From: Piper betle
Taxonomy: Eukaryota; Streptophyta; Magnoliopsida; Piperales; Piperaceae
Length of the DNA: 64,000 nt
Reading direction: 5' to 3'
NCBI GenBank assembly: GCA_033002965.1
Contig: JAURVB010013883.1
Coordinates: 62,001 to 126,000, forward strand
The translations under genes were made by a program, and so were the position numbers. Below, one piece after another: positions 11,921 through 23,922 of the stretch. The notes below the pieces were generated by a model. That model was given only the letters and a program-made list of their open reading frames with translations. It was not told the origin of the DNA and did not search any database. Position 1 is the first letter of the stretch. Each line of letters begins with the position of its first letter.

Positions 11921-13989
11921 CCTTTAATAACCTGTTATTTTATCACTTGGCGAATCGGTAGCTTAGTATAATATAAACTTATTTTTAGAGATGATAATTT
12001 CATTTATAGTGAAAATTTTTATTTTATGAATTTTTCAGGATATTACAAATTCGTACCCAGTTTCTAATCTAGAATTTTCACAAAACTCGGTTTTTTTTAA
12101 TTAAATATTGATCACAAAAAATATTATCAATGTCTAATATTAAAATATTTTATTTATACTTCAAAACCTGATTAAATCTGGTTACACATAATAAAGTCAA
12201 ATGTACTTCCTATCGGTTATAAATCTAAATATGGTATTTAAAACATTGGTTACATTCTGAAATGGAATGCTAAATTCAGAAAGCTACATGTGGTTTCACA
12301 CTAACACAATCTTTTTTTGTCAAAACCACATATATGTTGATATGTATGTGCAGTGGGACCTCTTCCATGTGCCTCTTAGATGACGTGTCCCTTACACAGG
12401 CTTAGTCACTCAGTCATGTGTTAATAAAACCTTTGTAGTATTATTTACCCAATCCCATTTCAGGGCCTGTCCTCATGTCGTAGACAGACTTATCTATACA
12501 TTATATTCCCCCCACCCCCCCAAGGCTATCTATACATTAATAAACCCTTGAAGCTCATAAGCTTCAAGACCATTCTACAAAGTCGAAGAAGGTGAGATAA
12601 GCACATTTTATGTTGGAATTGATGGATAATTATTTTGAAAAAATTATTTTTATTATTGAATATATTGCTTGTAAAGCTATTTTCTTCATGGTTGTACATA
12701 TTAATTTGTGTAATTGAAGATTTCAATTAAGTTATGTCTCTATTTAAAATTTTTGTTTAATAATATAAGTACAATTCCGTTCGACATTCTTAAGAGCCCA
12801 ATAATGCATGATATGATATCTAGTATTAAATCCAGTTGAAAATGATGTCAATCCATGTTAGCCGGAAATGAGGCTCATATTTTTTTCAAAATTGTCAAGA
12901 ACGAGTAACAGGTTAAGGAAATTTGATAGAGATAAATTTAGTCCTAGAAAGTTGACATGTTTAGGGAAAAAATAAAGAATAATCTCTATCCCTTCTCTCT
13001 ATGAAGTCAATTAATAGAGGCTCATTTGTGAAGAAAGGAGACCTATTTCTGAAGCTCCCATGTGTTGGAGTACATATTAGAAATAAGAGGCAAATGAAGA
13101 GACAAAGCCTCATTTGCTGCATTGTGCCGCTTCACTCCCATAACTTACAAGTCTTCAAGATTTGAAGAAGACGAGGGGCAAATAGAGCTTTTGAACTTGT
13201 TGAAGGAAGCCTTTATTATTGTCAGGAACATTGTCAATCAACATACATAGGCCAGAACACATTCGTGAACTAATGTATAAGATTTTGGTGTGTTTATATA
13301 TATTTTTTATTCTTATTTTTTACTTGTTTGATTGCTTCAAGATAATGGAGCACTAGGGCTAGGGCGGTACGGCTATGGCTCAATAAATGACTTTCCTTGT
13401 AACCGTTAATCAGTTTGTTAACTATTTTCGGCAACTAAACTGTTAACCGATTTCTAAGAGTTTCAAACATAACCAAGTTTCATTATTTCACCGTTTATAA
13501 ATGGTTTCAATATAGTTAAAATGGGTATTTACCCAATCTTGTTTAAAAAACTATGGTCTCAAGTAAAAACCACCATATGTTTACCCACATTTCATTTGAG
13601 CTGACAAAAGCTTTGTAGTAATAAAAATCCAACTCCCTATTTATACTTACATAAGCATCACAAAATTTTTAGCTTCTATCAACGATGGAATGTAACAAAG
13701 AAATGTGAGACTAAGTCGAACAGTAAAAAAAATGGTTGTACGGTTAAAAATAAGACTTGTTGGTTGTCTGATAAAATTAGTAGCAGGTATGAAGTTCAAA
13801 CCTTGACATGAGAATCTTTTTTAGTGGAGATTTATAGTTTAAAAAAGATAATCAAATATTGTTGCATAAATAGGTAGATCGGTTTATTAGTTACTGTTAA
13901 AATCTTTTGTTATTATCATTTTAATTTAAAATTATCTTGGTCAATTTAACCAGTTTTTACTTCTATAAATTTGAGGTGGTCCGAAAATT

Positions 13990-14420
13990 ATGATCATATT
14001 TGCTTACTTGGGGCATAGTTGCAAAAATCAAAATCGGATGTTAAATCAGATTGGAATAGAGCAATTGAATCGGACTAATTCATCAAAAATTAGACAAGAA
14101 TCGATTTACTTGAATCGGTCAAAATTAGTAGGTTATTAGTTATAAAATATGTCATTTTAATGTTATAATGTATATTATATTTTATAGTATTTTTTCATAT
14201 TTTTTGAATTATTTAAAATTAGTTATTATTTTGGATTCGAGTTAGAGTCGAGATAACTTTTAATTATGAAAATGCCACCGGTGATTTCTTTCCTTCCAAT
14301 TCTCTATCCTCAATCTCCGCTGCTGCCGCCCCGCTTAATCAGCCCCTCCCCACCCGCCCACTGTCAGCACCCCCGGCAGCAGTCTGTCTCCCATGCCCAC
14401 CCCCCCCCCCCCCCCCACCC
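13990..14420. repeat. Composite dispersed repeat, copy 1, with an LTR-family fragment
   Basis: It begins with GGGGCATAGTTGCAAAAATC, which recurs in similar form at about 19433. From about 14160 it follows the left part of the reversed LTR at 1-240: TTATAGTATTTTTTCATATTTTTTG, then a GAGTTAGAGTC stretch, then TTTTAATTATGA and the beginning of the GC-rich block. The copy breaks off around the poly-C run. This is a truncated, diverged copy of the long-LTR family joined to another repeat. Confidence 0.45.
14401..14416. repeat. Poly-C homopolymer
   Basis: Sixteen C residues interrupt the GC-rich end of the composite repeat. Its true length is uncertain in any assembly. It marks the point where similarity to the LTR family is lost. 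Confidence 0.9.
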
Positions 14421-16585
14421 ATAGCGCTAGATGATCTTTAGTTGAACCTGGCTGAGACGCATGAAACTTACACAAAAATGTTCGAGATTTTGAATAAAAT
14501 CTGAAAATTGCTTGTTGACTATTTGCTATTGCTATCATATATAATCAGGAATGAAAGTGTGCATAAATGTATGTAATAAATATAAGCTTTTAGAGGAATT
14601 AGGTAAGATGTTGCGTCATGTGACTCCTGTTAGGTATACACTCTAATTTAATATATAAATCATCATTGAATAGTAGATAGTTGAGAAATATACTATGATT
14701 TTAAAGATATATTCTCATGAGATAAGGAGATGAATTAAAATAATTAATTGATTTTTTATTGTCTTTTAATTAATCAAATTTTCTCCTTTTTATATGAGCA
14801 TAGTTTTTTGTTCTTTTATTAATAGAGTCGATGATGTAGGGATATCTACAGACGCGTGTTTTTCCAGACACTGTCTCTGTCCGTGTCTACATATTTTTCC
14901 CGGATATTGTTCATGTTCGTTTATGAAAAATTTTATGGACAGGAACAGACATGGACATAAATACGGCACGATCTTCTTTGAGACCCAGAGGTGTAACTTA
15001 CCCAAACACATAATCTAAACCCAATTTATTTTTTAGCCTACCAAGCATGAAAACATTACGGGCATGCTTAAACCATGATTTTGCATCTTGAGTAACACAA
15101 TTGGCAAATATTTCACATTTATTTAATACAAGTAACATGTATATTGCACATTTATTTACACAAGAAACATGTATATTTCAGATTTTGTACTATATCTCTT
15201 GATAGATTGACTCATCAATTCAAGTACACATAAAAAAATGACCTTTAATATTAACCTCATTGTTCATTTAGCAAAAAGACCTGGTTTCCATGTCTCCAGA
15301 ATTTCACACTGACAAAGCAAGGTTTAGGCAGACATTGATCCCAAAATCAGACATTACTTCATCTTCTGATTCTTCCCAACTGTAAGCCATATCTTGATGA
15401 TGTAAACATGAAGGAAAACATCACACCACCTTCTTTATGCATCAGTGAACTGTTAACTGTTAAGCAAAATGAACACATAGCCACATACTATTGAAAAAAA
15501 AAATGAAGGCAAAATCTGTGAATGTACGAGAGTTTGAGTATTAAAATTATTGAAAGTTTGCACATAATGATCAACGTTATCAACCATAAATTTTTCTCAA
15601 CAGTGCATCTGGCCAAGGGAATGATTGGACTGACTTGTATGCAAGAGTGTGTCTCCCTACTTTATCAAAAAAAAAAAAAAGAAGAGAAGAGTGTGTCTTC
15701 CTCACGAATAGCCCGGTAGACTTACTTGTGGACCAATTATTAGCATTCTTTTATTTTTCAAAGAGTTTTATACAGAGTTGGCTGCATACAACAGTTTTTT
15801 TTAACTTCTTTTTGCAGTTCACAAGATTTTTTTACATTTTTTTTTCCGGTCAATGATGGTGAGTTGGCAGGGCTGGGCTGGGCTTTGATAGCATGTTTAA
15901 GCGTGGGGTGTGCCTCTTAATAAAAAATCGCTAGCCAATTTAGAAAGGTACGTCTTCCACATGTATATTGATCTCTACATATGATTCATTTTGACTAGGA
16001 TATATATGTTCATCTCCAGCCTTGCTTCTCACTTCTGTAGTCTACATCTCCCTCTTCAAACTTTGCCTCAGCCTCCTCTCCTCCCTCCTACCTACTTTCT
16101 ACCACCCTTCTCCCCCACATCCTAATCCTCCAACCCATCTCCTAAAGACCCGTAACAACTAGGATCAAAGTATACAATAAGCAGTCATTTTCAGCATGAG
16201 GATAAGATGGGGAGCCGCGGATCCCCAGCCAGCAGTAGTTGTGGACATGAAGACTAGGAGAGTCGGAGTACGGTACGACTAGAAAAGGTGGCAGTTGGCC
16301 AGAAAGGCAGCAGCGGCGGTTACGAGGGAAAGGAGGACGTGTGAAGAAGACCGCACGTGATAGGGTTATAACTTAGACAATAAATTAGGTGTGGCGGACT
16401 TTTGCGGACTGCCAGTGTCCTTTTATTTCGGATGCTATTGTCATATCCACATAATGCCCACAGTTTAGTCCACATTTAATATATGACACATACGGACATC
16501 AACTAGACGTCGTAAATAAGTTTGGACACCCCTAATCAATATTATCATATGAAAGCCAAATTTATTATATTTGTAGAAAGAGAAT

Positions 16586-16896
16586 TAGGGGTGCTAATTG
16601 AGCAAGCGAGCTAAGCTCAACTTGTGTTCGTACTCTGATCAAATAGTTCGAAACTTGTTTGAATTCGACTTAAGATAGAACAAGTTTTGAATATATATGC
16701 TCGAGTGCGACTCGAATATCTTTTATGTGGTTTCGAGCTCGAAACCGGCTCGATTAAAAGTCAAAAGTACTTTACTTAAAACAAATGCGATCAATATGGA
16801 TTGAACCCACAACTTTAAGGTCATCAACTTGAATACTTATCATCTCAACTATATCAATTCTTTGTTATTATGTTGTGTGTGTAGATATATGTATAT

Positions 16897-16943
<47 letters not shown>

Positions 16944-17107
16944 ATATAATATAAGAACTATGTTATTATATTATTTTATCGAGTCGAGCTACGAGTCGAT
17001 TTCGAGTCGAGTTCAAGCTCGAGCATTTAAATGTCGAGTTTCGAGTTGAGTCAAGCTAAGCTGAACGCTAAATGCTCACAAGTTGGCTCACTCAATTAGC
17101 AACCCTA
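16586..17107. mobile_element. hAT-type MITE, 522 bp, with 8-bp target duplication AAGAGAAT
   Basis: The ends are TAGGGGTGCTAATTGAGC and, reversed, TAGGGTTGCTAATTGAG. The exact octamer AAGAGAAT flanks both sides (16578-16585 and 17108-17115). The interior has the same CTCGAG-type words and tRNA-like module as the element at 8884-9510, plus a long TA microsatellite (about 16886-16950). It has no coding capacity. The perfect target duplication suggests a more recent insertion than most repeats nearby. Confidence 0.85.
16798..16857 (-). promoter_or_regulatory. tRNA-like box A/box B module inside the second MITE
   Basis: The minus strand reads TAGTTGAGATGATAAGTATTC and, about 25 bases on, GTGGGTTCAATCC (16810-16798), a near-perfect box B. 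Its position relative to the CTCGAG-rich part parallels that in the first MITE, so the module is ancestral to the family and not an independent insertion. Confidence 0.5.
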
Positions 17108-17194
17108 AAGAGAATGATCGGTTCACGCCTTCTAATTGAGTTTTGTTTTACTTTCAGTTGATCTATTGTCAAGTTTTTCAGCCAATATGGTTAC

Positions 17195-17525
17195 AAAACC
17201 CAATCAAATATCAGCAAAATTATTATTTATTACATATCACTAATGGTAGTTGGGAAATATAAGAAATAAGTAGTTGCTTTCGTTTATGCAGATCTAGTTG
17301 GAGATTGGGTCTTATAGCTAATATTAACTCTAAAATATTACAGTATAATATTTCAATTATCCATAGATAAATTATCAGTAGCATTGTTAGACCCAATCAA
17401 ATATTAATAAATCAACATTCATTGTTTATCATTAATAATCGTTTGGAAATTTCATCAATAAATAAGTGATATCATATATTCATATCTAATTGCCGATTGA
17501 GTCTTATAACTAAAATTAGTGTACT
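17195..17525. repeat. Diverged tandem duplication, period about 193 bp
   Basis: ACCCAATCAAATATCAGC near 17198 and ACCCAATCAAATATTAATAA near 17391 start two copies. Each continues through a tttattacatatcac/tttatcattaataatc segment to GATTGGGTCTTATAGCTAATATTA in the first and GATTGAGTCTTATAACTAAAATTA in the second. The copies differ by many substitutions. No function is apparent. Confidence 0.6.
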
Positions 17526-17848
17526 TCCACAAAACATATTTGTTGGTTGTTACCGGTGCAGTTTTTTTTTGCATCCATTTAGGGTCAAGGCACGGGTTCC
17601 TTTGCGTGTTTTCCAAGGGGATTTGGTCAATCCAGTTTGAATAACTGTCTATGAGAGCTTCTACTACCGCCGGTGAATAAGAAGTAGTAGGGACTTTTGA
17701 AGCAGAGGTACGTCAACCGGGGGCTTCGAAAGGGCAGACGGAGTGATTCAAGTGGGAGCAGGAAGGAAACCTATGCGTGAGATGGGTCAAGAGGCAGAAC
17801 AGAACTCAAACCTCCGATGAGGACATCGGGTCTCATTGGTGGGGAGAC

Positions 17849-19339
17849 TGTTACGGGGTTTAGCTCGTGGGACGAACGAGAGCTAGGGTTTGGCGGTTGT
17901 TCCTAGCATTCCCGCGTCCAAGTCGGGTAGGGTGCTATCCAAGTGGTGAACAATCTACCGAGCATATTTCCGTGTTAGTGTGAAGTGCATCGTGGTGCAT
18001 GGGGTCTATCGGGCGAGTTGCTGTACCGGGCGAGATATCGGGCAGTACCGATAGCAGTTGGGTAGCGGACATGATCGGTAACGAGTACCGAGCACCGCTA
18101 CCGTGTACTGAGCGTGGTGCGGGTTCCAGGTGCGTGACGGGTCAGGCGCAGCCGGGACGTTCTACCGAGCATCATGTGCAGATAGAAGTTGCGGGTTCCG
18201 GATGCGTAGGGTGCGAGTGACCGAGCACCACTGACCGAGCGTGCTAGGCGCCAGGGCCGGGTACTACCGTGCGACATGCGGTAGTCACGGGTGCGCAGGT
18301 GTGCGAGTGACCGAGCCAAGGTGCGGTAGGGGTTATCGTGCATGCGCATGCGTGCTGTGGAACAGACGGACCAGGGTTCGGTATTGGGGTCGCTGGGTCG
18401 AGCCAGGCGACCGTGCCACATCCAGGAAGTTGATGAGGCATTTGCGCCACACCCAAGGGTGGGTCTTTCTGGTAATTCTGCTGGAACACCAAGGGGGTCG
18501 ATGACAAGGCTTGGAGGATGGGAGCCGTTGATCAAGACTTCGATGGTGAGGATGCAAGCTGATGAGGTGTCACACTAAGGCCGGGATGTCTATATAAGGA
18601 GGTGTCATCCTTATGTAGAGATTAGAGTGGATCAGAGAACAATATGTGAAGAGTGTGTGAGTGATCTCGGTGGAGGAGAGACACTTGGCCGGGCAAGGGG
18701 ATGCCTTGGGGTTACTGCAGTCAGGCCGAGGGGCGGTCTGGAACTTCAAGGGGGACTACCGGGGTAGTCAACGTCTGCCTTTAGGGTCAAGGCTCACATA
18801 CCAGTTATTCGGCAACCCTGCGCGGTGAACCGAGGGTTGGGTGAAGTCCTGTCGAGTGAGGGTCGAGAGGCACAGTCATGGGGTTTGCATGTCCACGACC
18901 AACGGGTAGTCTAGAGTACAAGTACTTGTATATCCTGTATTCATACTAGTGGAATAGAGGTTGGGAAGAGTTCTTGTAATTCTTGTGGTGTATGCGTCGT
19001 GTTTGGCCACCGGGGTTAGACCTGTGATTCCAAGGTCTATTGGTACCGAGATGGGTGATCGGTACGTGGGACGCGTAGTCACTGCGGCTTGGTGACTGGT
19101 GTGTATGTTCAGTACAATCGCGGGTAACCTGATACCGGTACTAGTAGCGCTAGTAGTTGGGCACGGTACTAGGACTGGGTTCGTGTGGAATTTGCAAGCA
19201 TGTGGTCCGAGGCTGCTGTGCACCACAGCACATTGGTGTGTAGCGGAGGTAGTGTTAGTTGGTGTTTCCAGGGAGGGAAACACACCGCACGGAGGCAATT
19301 AGGGCGAAAAATTTAAACCCTAAGTGGACCCCTGTGACA
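17849..19339 (+). mobile_element. 1.49-kb LTR with upstream polypurine tract
   Basis: The segment starts TGTTACGGGG and ends CCCCTGTGACA, imperfect inverted ends of the LTR type. TTGGTGGGGAGAC directly before the start looks like a polypurine tract, so this is a 3' LTR with about 300 bases of 3' internal region (17540-17848). The LTR is GC-rich (about 17950-19300) against AT-rich surroundings and full of spurious open frames. A TATA box at 18591 would place U3 at about 17849-18620. No primer-binding site follows 19339 and no pol domain was seen upstream, so the rest of the element is lost. Superfamily was not determined; Gypsy is likely. Confidence 0.65.
18591..18598 (+). promoter_or_regulatory. 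LTR TATA box
   Basis: TATATAAG lies midway through the LTR, followed by less GC-rich transcribed-looking sequence. Its place matches the U3 core promoter and supports plus-strand orientation. Confidence 0.6.
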
Positions 19340-19429
19340 GCTGCCATGGGTTTAAAACCTTCCATAATTCTTGCATGGTTTTAATACCATGTTTACGGGT
19401 GTATGAATTCAATCCTACTAACAGAACTT

Positions 19430-20050
19430 CTTGGGCATAGTTGTAAAATCATCTTGAATCCGATTAGGAAGGAATCATCAAATCGAAACGATTTATTAAA
19501 AATTTAATAAAAATTAATTTATTTAAATTAGTCAAAATTAATAAAATTATATAACATATTAAGATACACAACAAGACAATTTAATTTGAGTATTATTAGC
19601 TATATAATATATTTTTATGACAGTATATAAATTATATTTTAGCTAACTTATTTTTCCCGAATGCTTCTCCCCTTCTTAAACCCTTAATGCTGCTACCTTA
19701 ATTTACGTCGTCAACATCACCCTCGACTGCTGCTCCATACTGATCTATGCCACCCGTCCCCCAACACATCGCCGAACCATCCCTATCCCTATCTTTATGA
19801 CTGCTGTTCACTAAACACAATGCGAAGAAGGCCACGGACTCACGGACCTTCCTCACACGATTCCACCTCTGCGGCCGTCCATCCACCCGGCACCCCTTCC
19901 CCTACGTAACTGCACAGATCGAGAAGTATGGCACCAGTGCTTGTGCACATCAATCAAGTTTAAAAATTTTCCGGACCGACCCAAAATTTCAAGTCTAGAG
20001 CAAATAAGGGCAATTTTGACATTTCTCACGTTAGTCACTCTCGACATAGT
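19430..20050. repeat. Composite dispersed repeat, copy 2
   Basis: TTGGGCATAGTTGTAAAATC at about 19432 and the following GATT/AATC-rich stretch parallel the repeat at 13990. From about 19600 an AT-rich part leads into a GC-rich part (19680-19930), as in the long-LTR family, but divergence is high. No coding region is supported. Confidence 0.35.
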
Positions 20051-21222
20051 TTACCGTCCATGCCCGAATCCCTGACCGACTTCTCCCAACTCTTCCTTGT
20101 GCCGGCGCCAGCCTCCGCCGTCGCTAGTCTCTGTAGCGCGGCCGCTTTCCGTTCGGGTGTTACAGTCTCTCCCCGCACCGCCACAGGAGGTACCGATGTT
20201 TCGATTTCCCGACTGCACTTCCCTTTCGCTCCTCGCTTCTAATACGGCAGTCAAGATGTTCGCCGGCCAATTTTATTTTTTTTAATCTTAATTTTCGGTT
20301 TTGTATCGCATGCCCGTGAAGAATCTGAAGCTTACGTTTTCGTATATACGTGTTCTTACATGGGATGGTATATGTGGGCGTAGGCGAAGTCAAATGTATT
20401 TGTTGATTATGAACTTGCTTTGTTTCCATGCGATTTCCCTATAATTGTTGTCATAATTGGATTTGCACTAATACCATGATTGCCCTAAAAATTGAATTCA
20501 TAATTATGCAATATTTTCTGCAGCCGGCTATCCTTTCCTTAAGCCGTGAGTTTTTTTCATACCGTAGATGATATTTTTAATCATGAAGTCTGCTATGTTT
20601 GATCTGAAGTTTGTCATACCTGATTTTATTTTTAACGATTTTTTATTTCAAGAAAAAATGTTTTTATTGGTTTGTATTCAAATTCTATTGTATAAGCAGA
20701 TGGGACTAGGTTATTTATTATTAGATACATTTTGTTCAATGATATTGTGGAGCTGATTTAACCTGATCTAAAATGAGCTGATTCTAGCTTTAATCGGTGT
20801 GATTCAGTATTTTCCACCTCCGCTAATTCAAATCTCAATTCTGATTTTTTTTTCAATTATGGATGAGTCTTGTTTTTGTGATATTTGGGTAAGCCGGATT
20901 GGAAGGTAGCGAATGCCTTTAATTGGGGTGGAGGGGGAAGATGTCGGTGACATTGATCCTTTACATGATTTACAGGATTCTTTGTGGGGATTTGGTAGAG
21001 CTGGGATTTGTCATCAATTTGTGTAAACTCTACCAGCTATAAAATATTGATTGAAAATAGTGGAAATTTGATGAACTTTGATGTAATTATGCAGTCTCCC
21101 CCTGCAGTTTAGAGTAGGTCTTCGCCTTTCAATATTATTTATTTAGCTTTATGTGGTAATTTTAATTATCTTTGGGATATGGACAATGAATATTACTTGA
21201 TTTTTAGCTGGTTGTGGCAAAT
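20051..21222 (+). other. Upstream region of the p24 gene; possible 5' leader and leader intron
   Basis: A GC-rich patch at about 20060-20240 precedes AT-rich sequence that runs to TATGCAG immediately before the p24 start codon. AG|ATG at 21227-21229 could be a splice acceptor, so the leader may come from the GC-rich patch across a leader intron of about 1 kb. I see no convincing TATA box or donor, so this is only a suggestion. Confidence 0.3.
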
Positions 21223-22817
21223 ATGCAGATGGAGGTGCCAATTGGGAAGCTTGCTTTGGTTGTAATTTTGAGTTTCGTAATCTGCCTGCAATCGGCCAGT
21301 GGCATTCGCTTTGTGATTGATAGGAGGAATGCTTCTCTCATTCAGTACCATACGAAGGGGATACTGTCCATGTTTCTTTTGTCGTTATCAAAGCTGATAC
21401 ACCCTGGCATTACAGTGATGACGGTGTAGACCTAGTGGTAAGTTTTATTCTGTCTTTCATATATTCATAATGGTCTTTTTGTTGCTTGTTCAGCTTCTGG
21501 GTACAGTTTGATGAGTTCCTTACTAGCTTATCATGTCTCTACTTCAATTTATTCTAGATAGTTAAAATTAGCTCACAAGAGTTAGAGTTTTATTCGTAAT
21601 ATTCAACTTGCTGTTTGGAGCATCTGCTGCTTCTCTGTGTTTGCAATGACATGATGTCCTTGAGTACTTTCTCAGGTGAAAGGGCCATCTGGCGATCAGG
21701 TACATGATTCACGTGACAAAACAAGTGATAAATTTGAATTTGTGGTGAATAAGAAAGGCGTCCACAGTTTTTGTTTCACCAACAAATCACCTTACCATGA
21801 GACCATAGATTTCGATATACATGTTGGTCATTTTCAGTACTTTGATCAGCATGCCAAAGATGGTTAGCATAAAATATTATCTTTTTCAAGTGAATAAACT
21901 TTTTAGTAAGTATATCCTCTAAAATAGTTAAAACTGTGGCAGAGCACTTCAACCCTTTGTTGGAACAAATTTCAAAGCTTGAAGATGCGCTTTACAACAT
22001 TCAATTTGAACAACATTGGTTGGAGGCACAGACAGAGAGACAAGCAATTGGTATGTTTTTTAATAGTTATGACTGTGCATTGGAAATAATCATTGCCGTG
22101 AAACAATTTTTGAATTTTCCAAATTTATGAAATTTGTGATGTGCCTTTATTATGAGTGATGAATTTGTTACAATATGTGATTTCAACTGCCACAAATTGT
22201 GTAAACTAGTGTTACTCACTGCAGTCTGTGTGGGCATCTATATTGTGCTCCTTCTATGTGATAACGTATCCTGTGTTTGCTTTTTAGCACTGCCATTTGA
22301 TATTGTCATGTGCATCAAAAGCCCACTGTACTTAAAAACTACAGTAAATATTTGATGATATATATGCACCGCTTACTAATGAATGATGTTTGTAATTACC
22401 CTTAAAAAGGATGTTTAATTGCATCAAATTCAGTTTGTATGGTCACAAAGTCTCATCATAGATCCATTTGTTTACTCATTAGAGAGGTGGGAAGACCTTT
22501 TAATTTGTAACTAGTTCTCATTCGACTTTTAGAAGTGTTAAAAACATCGAACGAGCTTTGTTCTTTCCTATTCTCCACCCAAACTAACTTCTTTGTAAAA
22601 AAATAACTTCCAGTGCTACTGTTGGACGTTCACTTTAAACCTTCGTAATAATCTGATTAGTTTTTCCCATTTTTTTGTTGCAGTGAACAAGGGCATGAGC
22701 AAAAGAGTGATTTACAAGGCCATTACTGAATCGGCAATGCTAGTGGCAGCCAGTCTGCTTCAAGTCTATCTTCTTCGCCGTCTATTTGAACGAAAACTTG
22801 GTAGTGTTAGAGTTTAA
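21223..22817 (+). CDS. p24-beta family ER/Golgi cargo receptor (GOLD domain), four exons, one-base frame break in exon 1
   Basis: This is a type I membrane protein of COPI/COPII vesicles that selects cargo and helps shape the early secretory pathway. Exons: 21223-21437, 21676-21862, 21943-22050, 22684-22817, all with GT/AG sites. With one base restored the product is 214 residues, the usual length. Visible parts are a signal peptide ending near ASGIRFVIDR, the GOLD domain (VIKADTPWHYSDDGVDLVV, FEFVVNKKGVHSFCFTNKSP), the coiled coil (EHFNPLLEQISKLEDALYNI), a C-terminal membrane helix and the short cytosolic tail RRLFERKLGSVRV. The frame slips near 21323-21327, where the run AGGAGG should be AGGGAGG so that IDR is followed by EECFSH. 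All splice sites and the remaining 143 codons are intact. It best fits the plant p24 beta-2 type. ATG 21223 or 21229 may be used. Confidence 0.9.
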
Positions 22818-23649
22818 GTCTTTGAGCCAATGATTTTAGTGTTGATTTTGGAAAAGAAATACACAATTGGTGCTGACCTTGGTCGCTGGAACTCTTTGTT
22901 TGAAGTCTTGGCTGGACAAATTTGTATCACAGAAATTTCAGTTCTGCAAAACCTGTGCAAAGTGATCTATTGCCTAATCTTTCGGAAGATTTGGATGTAG
23001 GTTTACAGGGAGGATATCTTTGATTGATTGTTGGCATTATTTGCTGCAAGACATGGTTTAGTTTTGTGCAAATTCCAAATTTTGAAGTATTTTTGACAAA
23101 TTGGACGTGTAAAAAGTAATTTATGATTTTTTTTTACTTCTCAAGATCCGTCGACTTCCATTGTCCCCACTTCCACGAAGCCGCACTTTAGGGTCAAGGC
23201 AATTCAACAAGAAGCCATTCTCTGTTATAAGGTGAAGGCAATTTTATCAATTTGATTAGGATTTAGTTTTTTTTCTTTTTGAAATTTAGCGTGCTCTTGC
23301 TTGACTGATATTTTTCATAGTGTCTGAACTGCTTAAATTGCAACAGGACGCTATTTAACAAGCATAAAAAAATGATGCAATTTGTCCTGTTAAAAAAAAT
23401 GGTCAAGAGTATGTCATAAATATCATACTATTAAACTATGATTAGATACTAATTACGACCATTAGGATAAACTCTCTTGGAGTTTGTACTTCAATGACTT
23501 CGAGTGGGGTTTGTTTATATAAAATCATAAATATGCTTCACGATTTGAATGGGTTTCTAATGACCTTTCTATTATTTGGCATTTCATTAAAAAAACATAT
23601 TTATAGACTAATCTTTTTAAAATTTCACACACACAAAAATATACATTTC
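22818..23649. other. p24 3' flank and unassigned AT-rich DNA
   Basis: This is presumably the p24 3' untranslated region, followed by sequence without recognisable features. If the Copia element were complete, its 3' LTR and the 5' part of the PORR gene should lie here. Neither is present, so a deletion removed them. The words TTTAGGGTCAAGGC (about 23189) also occur near 17579 and 18781. Confidence 0.5.
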
Positions 23650-23917
23650 AAGCAAAAGGAAAAACCTGTTCATAAAAAATCACATGTTGACGTAAGAAGA
23701 TTTTCCTTGACTAGACATTATAACACACATAACCTTTATAAGATGTCTTATGCCCTAAGAAAACACATGGATGAGAACGTGGCTGAAACTTATTTGTGTT
23801 ATATGGACAAAGATAGGGATAACATCTATAGCCAAACACTGGTAAAGAAGAGTAAGCAGGTTCTCTTCTGAACAATGCAAAAAATAGAGAGGAATTATCA
23901 GGCAAATCAGATGATGA
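23650..23917 (-). pseudogene. Copia pol fragment downstream of the solo-LTR insertion
   Basis: The minus strand encodes the region after the Ty1/Copia integrase core, recognisable by LPVFGYRCYPYL, FQPRSHPCVFLG and SYKGYVCYNV, followed by a stop and a decayed continuation to about 23650. It is the continuation of the pol segment ending at 29565, cut off by the solo LTR between them. Reverse transcriptase, RNase H and the 3' LTR are missing. It is a dead element. Confidence 0.85.
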
Positions 23918-23922
23918 CCTCC

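Larger units (their letters stand above)
9881..16577. other. Gene-poor, AT-rich interval with eroded repeats
   Basis: No coding region is supported in this 6.7 kb. It holds an ATT microsatellite, a minus-strand primer-binding-site relic, a composite repeat near 14 kb, a poly-C run and a poly-A run (about 15666-15680). A SINE-like stretch near 13755-13795 contains GAAGTTCAAACC, but its box A is poor. A CT-rich tract at 16040-16140 is of unknown meaning. Confidence 0.6.

Noticed and set aside
18098..18578. Several overlapping open frames of 70-145 codons on both strands
   Set aside because: They lie in the GC-rich U3 part of the LTR at 17849-19339; GC-rich DNA lacks stops and no frame looks like a protein family.
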